A stretch of 32,147 nucleotides of DNA from Chromatiaceae bacterium (GTDB taxonomy: Bacteria; Pseudomonadota; Gammaproteobacteria; Chromatiales; Chromatiaceae). Where the stretch lies: assembly GCA_028277465.1 (NCBI GenBank), contig JANQGF010000311.1, positions 1-32,147 of the forward strand, in the 5' to 3' direction. Shown in pieces: positions 15,009 to 24,420 of the stretch. Every line of letters starts with the position of its first letter. Within the stretch, counting starts at the first letter, position 1. The position numbers were made by a program, and so were the translations under genes. The notes under the pieces were generated by a model. That model saw nothing but the letters and a program-made list of their open reading frames with translations, ran no database searches and was not told the DNA's origin.

Positions 15009-16103
15009 TTGCTTCCATTGACCGCGGTACAGAGCCCCTTGGGAGATGTGGGACGACTTGAGCACGGCGGGGGAGTGCGTCGGGCCGCCCGCCAGTACGG
15101 CATTCCTGTGGAGGAATGGCTCGACTTGTCCACTGGTATCAATCCCCACAGCTGGCCGGTTCCAGCCGTCCCATCCGCCGTCTGGGCGCGGTTGCCAGAA
15201 GAGGAGGACGGTCTGGAAGAGGCGGCGGCTCGATACTATGGTGCCCCACGACCGCTGCCGCTGGCTGGGTCTCAGGCCGCGATCCAATCGCTACCCAAGT
15301 TGCGTCCCCCCTGTTGCGTTGGGGTGCCCCGAATCGGCTATCGAGAACATGCGCAGGCCTGGCGGTCTGCCGGCCATCGGCTGGTCGAGCTCGCGGACAA
15401 CGATCCGGGTCATCGGCTCGAGGAGGGATCGGACCGGCTCGACTGTCTGGTCGTCATCAGCCCCAACAACCCGACCGGTCATCGCTGGCCGGTCGAGAGA
15501 CTGCTCGACTGGCATGCGCGTCTGGCCGCGCGCGGCGGCTGGCTGGTGGTCGACGAGGCCTTTATCGACGCCACGCCGGACTGGAGCCTGGCCCCCTATG
15601 CCGGCCGTCCCGGACTCGTCGTCTTGCGGTCCTTCGGCAAGTTCTTCGGTCTGGCCGGGGTGCGGGTCGGCTTCCTGCTGGCGGAGCCCTCATTGCAGGC
15701 GCGCATGCGGACGCGTCTCGGACCCTGGACCCTGACTGGCCCTTCGCGTCTGGTGGCCCGCCAGGCGCTGGCCGATGTCGTTTGGCAGGCCTCGGCGCGT
15801 GCGGACTTGTGGCGTGCCGCCGATCGACTCGCCGATCTCCTGCGTCGTCATGGTCTCAGACCAGCGGGTGGAACCTCGCTCTTTCAATGGGTGCTGACCC
15901 CAGAGGCCGATCGAATCCATGCGGCGCTGGCGCGTCGCGCGATCTTGGTTCGTCGCTTCGATCGGCCCGCGAGCCTGCGGTTCGGATTGCCGGGTGAGGC
16001 GTCGGCATGGCGGCGCTTGGCGCTGGCCTTGGACTCCGTCGTCGGCCCCGGGGAGGGTGCGGGTCCTTCGATGATGGACGAGTCGTCGTGGTCTGCGGCT
16101 TGA
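15009..16103 (+). CDS. cobD: Threonine-phosphate decarboxylase (cobalamin)
   Basis: This PLP enzyme decarboxylates L-threonine O-3-phosphate to aminopropanol phosphate, the linker of the cobalamin nucleotide loop (CobD in Salmonella, CobC in the aerobic naming). The fold-type I aminotransferase marks are LDLSTGINPHSWP, SPNNPTG (151-157), VDEAFID (181-187) and the PLP lysine Lys211 in SFGKFFGLAGVRVGF. The start is uncertain: the frame opens at TTG 15009, and TTG 15018, TTG 15039 or GTG 15048 are also possible; homology clearly starts by LEHGG. No good ribosome site supports any of them. A degenerate CobT-like frame follows after 19 bp, consistent with a former cobalamin operon. Confidence 0.87.
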   Translation: MLPLTAVQSPLGDVGRLEHGGGVRRAARQYGIPVEEWLDLSTGINPHSWPVPAVPSAVWARLPEEEDGLEEAAARYYGAPRPLPLAGSQAAIQSLPKLRPPCCVGVPRIGYREHAQAWRSAGHRLVELADNDPGHRLEEGSDRLDCLVVISPNNPTGHRWPVERLLDWHARLAARGGWLVVDEAFIDATPDWSLAPYAGRPGLVVLRSFGKFFGLAGVRVGFLLAEPSLQARMRTRLGPWTLTGPSRLVARQALADVVWQASARADLWRAADRLADLLRRHGLRPAGGTSLFQWVLTPEADRIHAALARRAILVRRFDRPASLRFGLPGEASAWRRLALALDSVVGPGEGAGPSMMDESSWSAA

Positions 16104-16122
16104 GCCTTGGACTGGACGGCGG

Positions 16123-17154
16123 TTGCGGTTCGGATGGGTCGATGCGGCCGTGAGACCCGAGTGGCTGAGGGTTCCTGCCGCCGATGCAAGCTCGGGCCGG
16201 CGCGGTCGAGCCTGCAAGCGGAGCCGTGCCCGTTCCGCGATCGGCTCGCGGCCCGGGGGGCGGGGGGTGCTGCCCGGGGGATGGCCCCTCGATGCCGAGC
16301 GGCAGGGCGCTTGGGCGATGAGCGGCGTCGATCGGGCGCACTTCATCGTCTTCGTCGGAGACCCCGATGTCGCGACGCCGACCTCAGGTACGGCCGCCGA
16401 TGTCTCGGTTGGCTGTGGAGAAACGCCGCTGTGTGAGAGCGGGCTTGCAGGATTGCCGCCCAGCGCGGATCTCGTGATCGAGGTCCTCGGTCCCGGGACC
16501 CTCGGGCGGACCGGGTCAGGGCATGGCGTCAGGGGTGCCGGCGCGGCGACAGCGAGGGCCGGGGGGCATCGTGTCCCTCTGGACAAACATGGGTTGGATG
16601 TCGCCCTGAGCGTGGGTCGGCATGCGGCCGAGCGCGCGAAGCTGGCTGACAGCGGCCTCCTGATCGCCGTCGGTCGTCGCGCTTGTGTGGACGAGGCGAT
16701 GAGGAGACCGAACGACGCTTGGCCGAGGTGGTGCAAGGGACAACCCGAGGGTCCGCTTGCGAGCCGAGTGAGTCCGTCCTCTGGTGCGGTCGGCCGTGCC
16801 ATTGAGCTCGAAGCGGCACATGCAGGCGCGGATCCGGACACCAGCCCCGTGTCGGATCCCTACGAGGCCGTGCGTCATGCGGGGGACTTCGAACTCGCGG
16901 CGCTCGTGGGAACGGCGATCGCTGGTGCGCAGATGGCCCTCCCCGTGCTCTTGCTCGGGGACAGCGGGCGACGGGCCGCCGCGGCCGCCGCCCGTTTGCA
17001 TCCGGGTCTGCGGGGTTGGCTCTGGCTGACCGGGCCGAGTGATCTGACCCAGCCGGCCCGCGCCGAGCCTGGTGCGGCCTCGTGTGGTCTCCAGAGACCC
17101 CGGTCGAACCTCCGCCTCAGACCATCGCGGTGTCGAACACCAGATTCAACATGA
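16123..17154 (+). pseudogene. CobT-like frame with lost active site
   Basis: CobT activates the lower cobalamin base by transferring it to nicotinate mononucleotide. This frame (343 codons from a TTG) aligns by eye over its length: VDRAHFIVFVGDPDVAT for the usual AGDHGVA region, DLVIEVLGPGT, then GLDVALSVGRHAAERAKLAD, and finally DPYEAVRHAGDFELAALVGT with MALPVLLLGDSGRRAAAAA and LHPGLRGWLWL. The expected EMGIGNTT motif is replaced by GRRACVDEA and the SAEPGH segment by SDLTQPA, so both expected catalytic glutamates appear lost. The glycine-rich C-terminus is absent and the end overlaps the SLC13 gene by 38 bp. It is a decaying gene or a non-catalytic paralogue; long open frames alone mean little at this GC. 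Confidence 0.5.
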
Positions 17155-19090
17155 TCAGCGCGACGATCAGGAAGAGAATCGTCATGATCCCGCCGGCCCG
17201 CATGAAATCGGCAACGCGATAACCACCCGGCCCCATGGTCAGGGCATTGACCTGATGGGTGGGGATGAGGAAGGAGTTGGAGGTGGCGATGGCGACGGTC
17301 AAGGCGAAGACCGCGGGGTTGGCGCCGGCACCCAGCGCCATATTGACGGCCAGCGGGACCAGCAGCACGGTGGCACCGACATTCGACATCACCAGCGTGA
17401 AGAAGGTCGCGAGACCCGCCAGGGCCGCCTGGATCACCCAGATGGGTACGTCGCCGAGCGCCGTGAGCGTCTGCTGCGCAATCCAGGCCGCGGTACCAGT
17501 GGCCTCGACCGCGAGCCCGAGTGGGATCAGGGATGCGAGCAGGAAGACGGTCTTCCAGCTGACGGCCTCATAGGCCTCTTCGATGGAGAGCACACCCAGC
17601 AGCACCATTCCGATGGCCCCGCTCAGCAGTGCAATCGAGAGCCTGAGGTCGGTGAAGAGGATCAGGCTCAGCGTCAGCACGAAGAGAAAGAGGGCCGCCG
17701 GGACCTTGTTGGGACGCAACTCTTCGTGCGGGTACTCGGTGGTCACGATCACGAAGTTGCGGTCCTTCTCGAGTCGGTTGAGGTCGGCCCAGGTGGTGTG
17801 GACGACCAAGGCATCACCGGCGATGAAGGGCGTGTTTCGTACGCCCCCTGTCTTGTAGGTGATCTGCTTGCCGCCACGGTTGATGGCCAGCAGCGAGAGT
17901 CCGTAGATCTTGCGCATCCAGACGTCGCGAGCGGTCTTGCCGATCAGGTTGGACCCGGGTGGGATGACGATCTCGGCGACGCCCGCCTTGGTGTGGGCCA
18001 TGGCCTCGGCGAAGAGGTCCAGGTCGGGCTTGGTCTCGACCCGATTGGCCTCGGCCATCGTTGCCAATGACTCCTCGGTTCCGAGGAGGGCGAGCATGGT
18101 ACCCGCGGTGATGCCCAGGGTGCGGTCCACGCCGTCGGCGCCGAAACGCAGACCGTCGCCCTTCTCGACCGCCACGATCCTGACCTTCCAGGTGCGTTCC
18201 AGCTCATCGACGCTGATCCCGACCAGTGGGCTGCCCTCCGGGATGCGGACCTCTTGGAGGGTGAAATCGCTGAGACCGTAGGTCTCGGCGAAGTAGCGGC
18301 TGGCGTCACTGCCCTCGAGCTTGTCACTGCCGCGTGCGGGTAGCACGAAACGCCCTGCCAGCACGAAGTAGGCGATGCCGGCGATCAGCAGCGCGGCGCC
18401 GACCGGGGTGACGTCGAAGAGCTGGAAGGTCTCCATCGGCGCAACGTCCGCGGGGAGCGATTGGTTGGAGGTCAGGATGAGATCGTTGAGCAGGATCAGG
18501 GGGCTAGAGCCCACCATGGTGATGGTGCCACCGAGGATGGCGCAGAAACCCATCGGCATGAGCAGACGCGAGATCGGCAGTCCGGTGCGGGCCGAGATCC
18601 GGCTCACCACCGGGAGAAAGAGGGCAGCCGCCCCCACGTTCTGCATGAAGCTGGAGATGACGCCGACGGTGCCCGAGATGAGCGGGATGATCCGCGCCTC
18701 GGTGGCACCGCCGATGCGCATGATGTAGCCGGCGACCTGCGACATGATGCCGGTCTTGTCTAAGCCGGCACCGACGATCATGACCGCGATGATGGAGATG
18801 ACCGCGTTACTGGCAAAGCCGTCGAACAGACGCTCCACCGGGACTAACCCGGTCTCCAACCCCATCCAGGGTGCCAGCAGACTGGTCAGTCCGAGCAGTA
18901 CCATGACGGTGATTGCCGCCACGTCCACGCTGACCACTTCGAAGGCGAACAAGAAGATCGTCAGCAGCAAGAAGCCGCTGACCCAAGCGATCTCGATGGA
19001 GGGCACGATGCCGGCCAGGTAGATGGCCATGATGGCGAAGAGAGCGGCGGCGAGGTCTTGCTTGGACAGGTTACGGAAGGCAGCGAGCAT
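17117..19090 (-). CDS. SLC13-type permease with two TrkA-C domains
   Basis: This 657-residue inner-membrane protein has the split arrangement of this family: hydrophobic segments at about residues 10-260, a central soluble pair of TrkA-C (RCK_C) domains at about 290-480 (LQEVRIPEGSPLVGISVDEL and AEIVIPPGSNLIGKTARDVW), and a second membrane half to the end. The permease marks are FMQNVGAAALFLPVV, TITMVGSSPLILLND and VMSNVGATVLLVPLAVNMAL. It probably imports an anion by a sodium-coupled mechanism; sulfate, dicarboxylates and others are possible. ATG 19090 is chosen for AGAGG upstream and because MLAAFRNLSKQDL begins the conserved part; 51 upstream codons are open. Confidence 0.85.
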   Translation of the reverse strand: MLAAFRNLSKQDLAAALFAIMAIYLAGIVPSIEIAWVSGFLLLTIFLFAFEVVSVDVAAITVMVLLGLTSLLAPWMGLETGLVPVERLFDGFASNAVISIIAVMIVGAGLDKTGIMSQVAGYIMRIGGATEARIIPLISGTVGVISSFMQNVGAAALFLPVVSRISARTGLPISRLLMPMGFCAILGGTITMVGSSPLILLNDLILTSNQSLPADVAPMETFQLFDVTPVGAALLIAGIAYFVLAGRFVLPARGSDKLEGSDASRYFAETYGLSDFTLQEVRIPEGSPLVGISVDELERTWKVRIVAVEKGDGLRFGADGVDRTLGITAGTMLALLGTEESLATMAEANRVETKPDLDLFAEAMAHTKAGVAEIVIPPGSNLIGKTARDVWMRKIYGLSLLAINRGGKQITYKTGGVRNTPFIAGDALVVHTTWADLNRLEKDRNFVIVTTEYPHEELRPNKVPAALFLFVLTLSLILFTDLRLSIALLSGAIGMVLLGVLSIEEAYEAVSWKTVFLLASLIPLGLAVEATGTAAWIAQQTLTALGDVPIWVIQAALAGLATFFTLVMSNVGATVLLVPLAVNMALGAGANPAVFALTVAIATSNSFLIPTHQVNALTMGPGGYRVADFMRAGGIMTILFLIVALIMLNLVFDTAMV

Positions 19091-19454
19091 AGGGGTCCTC
19101 TTCGTACTTCCTAGGCGATTTCTGTCGATTCTCATCCCACCTGGCTCGTCTCGACGTCCACCTTCTGCGTCGCGCCAGCCGTCACATCGCCCGGCGATGC
19201 GCCTGCTGGTGCTCCTTGAAGGCAGACGCCAATCCGGCGCCATCTGGCATAAGAAGCTCCGGCAATCGCCTTATCGATCCGAAATCGTTCCGTCGGATGC
19301 CGGGCGCCCATGATACGTAAAGGAATCCTTATATTCCTGGTTTTTTTGCGGCCTTTGATCGAGAGATGGGCATGGCCGGCGCTGGCGATTGCCCAGCCTC
19401 ACTGCTAGTCTCATTCGTGAACTTCGCATTCGTCGTTCATTTGGAGCTTGGCCC
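19091..19454. other. Divergent intergenic region
   Basis: No gene is seen in this 364-bp gap between the divergent SLC13 and retropepsin-like genes, which must hold both promoters. Near 19320-19350 AGGAAT and ATTCCT form a short AT-rich hairpin followed by TTTTTTT. It looks like an intrinsic terminator but no plus-strand gene ends before it. Confidence 0.4.
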
Positions 19455-20216
19455 ATGAGCTGTGCCGACCGCTGGTTTACGACTGCGCCTGTGCTGATTG
19501 GCTGGGGGTTGGCTCAGGCGGTGGGCGAGGGGCCCCAGGTCTTTCAGGTCGAGCTGGCCGCCGAGCTCGAAAGGCTCAAGTCGCAGCATGGATTCGAGGT
19601 GCGTGGTATCGCCCAGACCGCCGGCGCCAGGGCGCGAGCCGAGGGGGATGGATTGCTGGCACGCCTGCATACCCTGTTGGAGGACTTCGATCATGTCATC
19701 GTCCAGACCCCGGACGGGGGTGTCGAGCGGCTGATCATCCTCGGCGAGAAGGTCGCCTATGTGCCCCAGCCCATGGTCGAGACGAATGGGGAAGAGGATG
19801 CTCAGGTCGAGATCGGCGAGGAGGGCGAGATCATCTTGCCGACCCAGCGCAAAGGAGTCTCTCATACCGTGACCTTGGCCTTGGAAGGGCCAAATCGGCG
19901 GCGTGTGCAACAGGCCCTGCTGGTCGACACCGGCGCGGATCAGGTCGTGCTTCCATCCTCGCTGCTGGGATCGCTCGGCATCCCGCCCAGTTCGCTACGC
20001 AATCAGCGGGTGCAGACGGCCAATGGCCCTGTGGCCGCGCGAGTGGGCACCTTGGACGGGGTCTGGCTCGGCGAGACGCAAATCACCGACGTCGCGGTCG
20101 CCTTCATCGAGGACTCGAGGCTGGGCGGTCAGTCCCTGCTCGGTATGAGCGTGCTGGGCCGTTTTCTCATTACCATCGACGACGACAACGACCAATTGAT
20201 TCTCAAGGAGAAGTGA
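19455..20216 (+). CDS. Retropepsin-like aspartic protease
   Basis: This 253-residue protein carries LLVDTGADQVVLPSSLL (catalytic Asp158), TANGPVAARVGTLDGVWLG and SLLGMSVLGRF, the order seen in single-domain clan AA proteases that work as dimers. The N-terminus (WFTTAPVLIGWGLAQAVG) is a probable signal peptide or anchor, placing the enzyme in the periplasm. Residues 30-130 are a family-specific stretch with an acidic segment (VETNGEEDAQVEIGEEGEII). Substrate is unknown. ATG 19455 is chosen because GGAG lies about 10 bases upstream and it supplies the signal-like start; a TTG at 19389 would add 22 unlikely residues. It converges on the coiled-coil gene with a 25-bp gap. Confidence 0.8.
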   Translation: MSCADRWFTTAPVLIGWGLAQAVGEGPQVFQVELAAELERLKSQHGFEVRGIAQTAGARARAEGDGLLARLHTLLEDFDHVIVQTPDGGVERLIILGEKVAYVPQPMVETNGEEDAQVEIGEEGEIILPTQRKGVSHTVTLALEGPNRRRVQQALLVDTGADQVVLPSSLLGSLGIPPSSLRNQRVQTANGPVAARVGTLDGVWLGETQITDVAVAFIEDSRLGGQSLLGMSVLGRFLITIDDDNDQLILKEK

Positions 20217-20241
20217 CGAGGCATTTCGCTCTGGACGCGGT

Positions 20242-20541
20242 TCAATGCCCAGCCCCGCGTTCGTAGCGCTGAAGCCGTTGCTGGAGGTCCAGGATCTCGT
20301 TTTCGAGGCGCTCGACATGCTCAGATGAGTAGGTGAGCTCCTGCTTCGCTTGGTGCAACGCGATCTGGCGCGTGAACTTCTTCAACTCATTGAGATCGCT
20401 CTCGATGCGCCCGAGGCTGGCGAGGGTTTGGTCCAGACGCTCATTGGTCCGGACCAGGCGATCCTCGAACTCCTCGCGGAGATTCGCGACCGCGTCGCGA
20501 AGCTTCTGCAGGAGTACGATACCCATTTGGGAAGTGCTCAT
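20242..20541 (-). CDS. Small coiled-coil protein
   Basis: This protein of 99 residues, from MSTSQMGIVLLQKLRDAVAN, is predicted by eye to be one long coiled coil (LREEFEDRLVRTNERLDQTL, LASLGRIESDLNELKKFTRQ, HVERLENEILDLQQRLQRYE). There is no membrane segment or signal peptide. Function is unknown. The start is uncertain: ATG 20541 has no clear ribosome site and the frame is open to 20634. It occupies the position downstream of lspA where other gammaproteobacteria often have fkpB, but is not related to it. Confidence 0.6.
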   Translation of the reverse strand: MSTSQMGIVLLQKLRDAVANLREEFEDRLVRTNERLDQTLASLGRIESDLNELKKFTRQIALHQAKQELTYSSEHVERLENEILDLQQRLQRYERGAGH

Positions 20542-20652
20542 GGTGCGTTTCAGGGACGAAGTGGGAATTGGGTAGGATCTTATCCGAGAATGGTCGGCCG
20601 AACGTGGATCTCGCTGGACCGAGCACCCTCTCATCGAGCCGATCGAGGCGCC

Positions 20653-20690
20653 GGATGCCGAGGCGTCGCGTTACTCGGCGCGAGGCATCC
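20653..20690 (-). repeat. Inverted repeat downstream of lspA
   Basis: GGATGCC (20653-20659) and GGCATCC (20684-20690) are complementary, with further GC-rich pairing possible between them. The repeat begins 11 bp beyond the lspA stop and could end or stabilise the ileS-lspA transcript. No T run follows on the minus strand. Confidence 0.35.
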
Positions 20691-20700
20691 AGTCGAGGTC

Positions 20701-21210
20701 TCAGGCCCTCTTGTCGGAGGGGGTGCGACCTCTGTTCGCATCCGCGACCAGGGTCGCGATGAGAAGGATGACGGCCCCCACGCTGATGGCGCTGTCGGCG
20801 ATATTGAATGCCGGCCAGGGGTTGAAGAGTTCCCAGGGTATGGCGGGCAGATAGATTTGAATGAAGTCTACCACATGGCCGAGCAGGACGCGGTCGATCA
20901 GATTGCCGACGGCACCACCGATGAGGAGCGCCAGTCCCAGGGCCTGGAATCCATCCCCGCGCTCGAGCCTCAGCAGCCAGACCGTGAGGGCGATGCTCAG
21001 GACCAGCGCGAGTGTCACGAACAGCCAGCGCTGCCAGCCGCCCGCGCTCGCGAGGAGACTGAAGGCCGCGCCCTCGTTGAACATGAGGGTGAGATTGACG
21101 TTTGGAACGAGCGCGACCGGTTCGAATGGTCGCAGGCTCGTTCGGGCCAGCCACTTCGTGGCTTGATCCAGGACCAGGACGAGAAGCGAGAGCCAGAGCC
21201 AGTGTCTCAC
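20701..21210 (-). CDS. lspA: Lipoprotein signal peptidase LspA
   Basis: LspA (signal peptidase II) cleaves the signal peptide from prolipoproteins in the inner membrane. The 169-residue protein has four membrane segments and the two aspartates: Asp115 in GNLIDRVLLGHVVDF and Asp139 in FNIADSAIS. LDQATKW and MFNEGAAFSLL are also family marks. The start is GTG 21208-21210, with AGGAAGGGA just upstream; the frame remains open far into ileS but without similarity. It follows ileS by 14 bp, the classic ileS-lspA pair. Confidence 0.95.
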   Translation of the reverse strand: MRHWLWLSLLVLVLDQATKWLARTSLRPFEPVALVPNVNLTLMFNEGAAFSLLASAGGWQRWLFVTLALVLSIALTVWLLRLERGDGFQALGLALLIGGAVGNLIDRVLLGHVVDFIQIYLPAIPWELFNPWPAFNIADSAISVGAVILLIATLVADANRGRTPSDKRA

Positions 21211-21224
21211 GGTCTTCCCTTCCT

Positions 21225-24056
21225 CTAGGCGTAGCAGCGGTGCTCGCCTGCGCCGGCGACGTTCTCGACACAGCGCCCGCAGAGCGATGGATGCTCGGGA
21301 TGGGTACCGACATCCGACCGACGATGCCAGCACCGCACACATTTGTCGCGCTCGGAGGCCGTGACCCTGACGGTGAGGCCGGCAAGGTCGGTCTCGAGTG
21401 CGTCAGCGGGCCGTTCGCTGGCCGGATGCAGCCGTACCTCGGAGACGATGAGCACGAAGCGCAATTCATTGCCGAGGCGCCTCAGGAGCTCGAGGAGTGC
21501 GTCCGGGCAATAGAGATCCAGTTCTGCATCCAGCGAGGACCCGATCTGCCCGCTCTTGCGAGCGGTCTCCAGCGCCGGGCCGACCGCGGTTCGCGCCGCG
21601 ATCACGCGGTCCCAGAAACCGGCATCCATGCTGTCGTTCGACCCCAGCGAGAAGAGTCCCTGGTACCAGGTCTCGGTGAAGATGGTTGGTGACCGATCAC
21701 CGGGGATCTGCTGCCAGACCTCGTCGGCGGTGAAGCTGAGGATGGGCGCCAACCAACGGCTCATCGCCTCGACGATATGATACATGGCGGTCTGGCAGGA
21801 GCGGCGCGGCAGGCTGTCGCGCTGGGTGGTGTACTGACGGTCCTTGATCACGTCCAAGTAGAAGCCGCCCATGTCGACGACACAGAATTGCTGGACCTTC
21901 TGACAGATGAGATGGAACTGATAGTCGCGATAGGCGGCGAGGAGGTCCAGCTGCAGCCGACGGGTGCGCTCCACGGCCCAGCGGTCGAGCGCGACCATAC
22001 GCTCGGGTGCGACCTGGTTGCAGGCCGGATCGAAGCCGTTGAGGTTCGCTAGCAGGAAGCGCGCGGTGTTGCGAATACGCCGGTAGGCGTCGGCGGTCCG
22101 TTTGAGGATCTCGTCGCTGACGCTGATCTCGCCCCGGTAATCGGTTGCCGCGACCCAGAGCCGGATGATATCGGCGCCGAGTGTCTTCATGACCGTCTGG
22201 GGGCTGACCACGTTGCCCTTCGACTTCGACATCTTCTCGCCCTTGGCATCGACAGTGAAGCCATGGGTGAGCACTTGGCGGTAGGGTGCGCGCCCATGGA
22301 TGGCGACCGAGGTCATGAGCGATGACTGAAACCAGCCCCGATGTTGATCGGAGCCTTCCAGATAGAGATCCGCCGGGGTGCGCAACCCCTCGCGCCGCTC
22401 CAGCACGCAGGCATGGGTCACACCCGAGTCGAACCAGACGTCCAGGGTGTCATGGACCTTCTCGTAGCGGGCGCCTTCCTCCTCGCCGAGCAGGTCCGCC
22501 GGGTAGAGATCGAACCAGGCCTCGATCCCACGCTGTTCGACGCGTCGGGCGATCGTCTCGATCAGCTCGAGCGTGCGCGGATGGAGCTCGCCAGTCTCCT
22601 TGTGGACGAAGAGTGTGATAGGAACGCCCCAGGTGCGCTGGCGCGAGATACACCAATCTGGGCGGCTCCGGATCATGCCCTCGATCCGGCTCTGACCCCA
22701 ATCCGGCATCCATCTGACCTCGCCGATCTCGTGCAAGGCCGTCTCGCGCAGACCCTGCCGGTCCATGCTGATGAACCACTGTGGTGTCGCACGGAAGATG
22801 ATGGGCGTCTTGTGACGCCAGCAATGGGGGTAGCTGTGGGTGAAGCGGGTCTCGAGCAGCAGAGCGCCCCGGGCCGCGAGCGTTGCGACCACGTGCTCGT
22901 TGGCCTGGAAGACGTTCTCGCCCTCGAACAGGGGCGTGCCAGGCAGGAAGCGTCCATCGCCGCCGACCGGGTTGTCGACCGGCAGCCGATAGCGTTGACC
23001 GACCAGATAGTCCTCCAGACCGTGTCCGGGTGCGGTATGAACGGCGCCGGTGCCGGCGTCGAGCGTGACATGCTCTCCCACGATCACCGGGACCTCGCGG
23101 TCATAGATGGGATGTCTGAGTCGCACGCCTTCGAAGTCGATGCCGCGCCCATAGCCGACCACCCGGTAGTGCTCGAGACCCCAGCGGTCCATGGTGTCCT
23201 TGAGCAGTCCCTCGGCGACGATCAGACGCTCTTGGTCCTGCTCCGAGACCGCCTCGACGATCACATAGTCCAGCTCCGGATTCAGTGCCACCGCTTGATT
23301 GGCTGGTAGGGTCCAGGGTGTCGTGGTCCAGATGACGACCGAGACCGGCCCCTCGCCGCAACCCGTTGGTGTGCCGTGGCAGCGCGACACGAGCGCGTCC
23401 GGATCGACGACCGGGAAGCGGACATCGATGGCGATCGACTGCCGGTCCGCGTATTCCACCTCCGCCTCTGCCAATGCCGAGCCGCAGTCGATACACCAGT
23501 GCACTGGTTTCTCGCCCTTTTGAAGATGACCTTTGGCGATGATGCGGCCGAGCGAGCGAATGATCTCCGCCTCGAAGCCGAAGTCCATGGTCAGGTAGGG
23601 CTGGTCCCAGTCGCCCAAGACGGCGAGTCGCTTGAAATCACGACGCTGGTGATCGATCTGCTCGGCAGCATAGTGGCGACAGGCGACCCGAAACTCGGCA
23701 GCGCTGATCTTGTGGCCCGGTTTGCCTTTCCTCTTCTCGACCTGGAGCTCGATCGGCAGGCCGTGACAGTCCCATCCCGGCACGAAGGGGGCGTCCATCC
23801 CGTCGAGCGTGCGCGCCTTCAGGATCACGTCCTTGAGCACCTTGTTGACCGCGTGACCCATGTGGATCTGGCCATTGGCGTAAGGTGGGCCGTCATGCAG
23901 GATGAAGGTCTCGGCCCCGGCGCGTGCCGCACGGATGCGGGCGTAGAGGTTCAGCGATTCCCAGCGCTCGAGCATCTCGGGCTCGCGCTGGGCCAGGTTG
24001 GCCTTCATCGCGAAGCCTGTCTTGGGGAGGTTCAGGGTATTCTTGTAATCAGTCAC
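21225..24056 (-). CDS. ileS: Isoleucyl-tRNA synthetase
   Basis: IleS charges tRNA-Ile with isoleucine and edits valine. The 943-residue size fits the bacterial form (E. coli 938). The class I signature is [16 protein letters not shown], the second is [12 protein letters not shown], and [14 protein letters not shown] belongs to the editing domain. The C-terminal zinc-binding Cys set is [12 protein letters not shown] with [12 protein letters not shown]. The start is GTG 24054-24056, reading (M)[19 protein letters not shown], the usual N-terminus; 24 upstream codons are open but lack similarity. It is followed by lspA in the same operon. Confidence 0.97.
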   Translation of the reverse strand: MTDYKNTLNLPKTGFAMKANLAQREPEMLERWESLNLYARIRAARAGAETFILHDGPPYANGQIHMGHAVNKVLKDVILKARTLDGMDAPFVPGWDCHGLPIELQVEKRKGKPGHKISAAEFRVACRHYAAEQIDHQRRDFKRLAVLGDWDQPYLTMDFGFEAEIIRSLGRIIAKGHLQKGEKPVHWCIDCGSALAEAEVEYADRQSIAIDVRFPVVDPDALVSRCHGTPTGCGEGPVSVVIWTTTPWTLPANQAVALNPELDYVIVEAVSEQDQERLIVAEGLLKDTMDRWGLEHYRVVGYGRGIDFEGVRLRHPIYDREVPVIVGEHVTLDAGTGAVHTAPGHGLEDYLVGQRYRLPVDNPVGGDGRFLPGTPLFEGENVFQANEHVVATLAARGALLLETRFTHSYPHCWRHKTPIIFRATPQWFISMDRQGLRETALHEIGEVRWMPDWGQSRIEGMIRSRPDWCISRQRTWGVPITLFVHKETGELHPRTLELIETIARRVEQRGIEAWFDLYPADLLGEEEGARYEKVHDTLDVWFDSGVTHACVLERREGLRTPADLYLEGSDQHRGWFQSSLMTSVAIHGRAPYRQVLTHGFTVDAKGEKMSKSKGNVVSPQTVMKTLGADIIRLWVAATDYRGEISVSDEILKRTADAYRRIRNTARFLLANLNGFDPACNQVAPERMVALDRWAVERTRRLQLDLLAAYRDYQFHLICQKVQQFCVVDMGGFYLDVIKDRQYTTQRDSLPRRSCQTAMYHIVEAMSRWLAPILSFTADEVWQQIPGDRSPTIFTETWYQGLFSLGSNDSMDAGFWDRVIAARTAVGPALETARKSGQIGSSLDAELDLYCPDALLELLRRLGNELRFVLIVSEVRLHPASERPADALETDLAGLTVRVTASERDKCVRCWHRRSDVGTHPEHPSLCGRCVENVAGAGEHRCYA

Positions 24057-24376
24057 TTGGATCGGTCTCGGATGCGTCGGACGGCTCGGGTCGGCTAGGA
24101 AGGCCCGCTGAATGGCCACCCTGGCCAAGACCAGCAGGTGATTCGAGAATGCCGTGCCCGCGTCGCCAAGGCGTCCGCACGAAGGGCGAGCGACGGCTCT
24201 ATTCGACTGTCCGGATGCAAGCTACAAGCCGCGAAGCAGAGAATCAAGGGGACTTGTCGAACGGCTGCAGATCCGGGCTCGGGTCCGGGTGCGGTCGCGC
24301 TTTTGTGGCGACGATATGAATGTCCTATCCTTGGTTTCTCGATGCCGGGAGTACCGAGCGGATTGGCGCCTCCCGA

Positions 24377-24395
24377 CGGCCGGCATGTCCGGCCG
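24377..24395 (+). repeat. Short hairpin before the HD-GYP gene
   Basis: CGGCCGG (24377-24383) and CCGGCCG (24389-24395) form a 7-bp stem with a 5-base loop, 25 bases before the GTG start. It could affect translation or be chance at this GC. The rest of 24057-24420, between divergent ileS and this gene, holds no recognised feature. Confidence 0.25.
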
Positions 24396-24420
24396 ACGTC
24401 AGCTGCGAGTTGGAAAGAGC

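Noticed and set aside
15690-16841. Open frame of 383 codons on the minus strand
   Set aside because: It lies antisense to cobD and the CobT-like frame, is Pro/Ser/Arg-rich and has no recognisable domain.
17072-18070. Open frame of 332 codons on the plus strand
   Set aside because: It is antisense to the SLC13 permease with low-complexity, charged composition.
19320-19350. AT-rich hairpin with T run as a terminator
   Set aside because: It lies between divergent genes, so no plus-strand transcript is known to need termination there.
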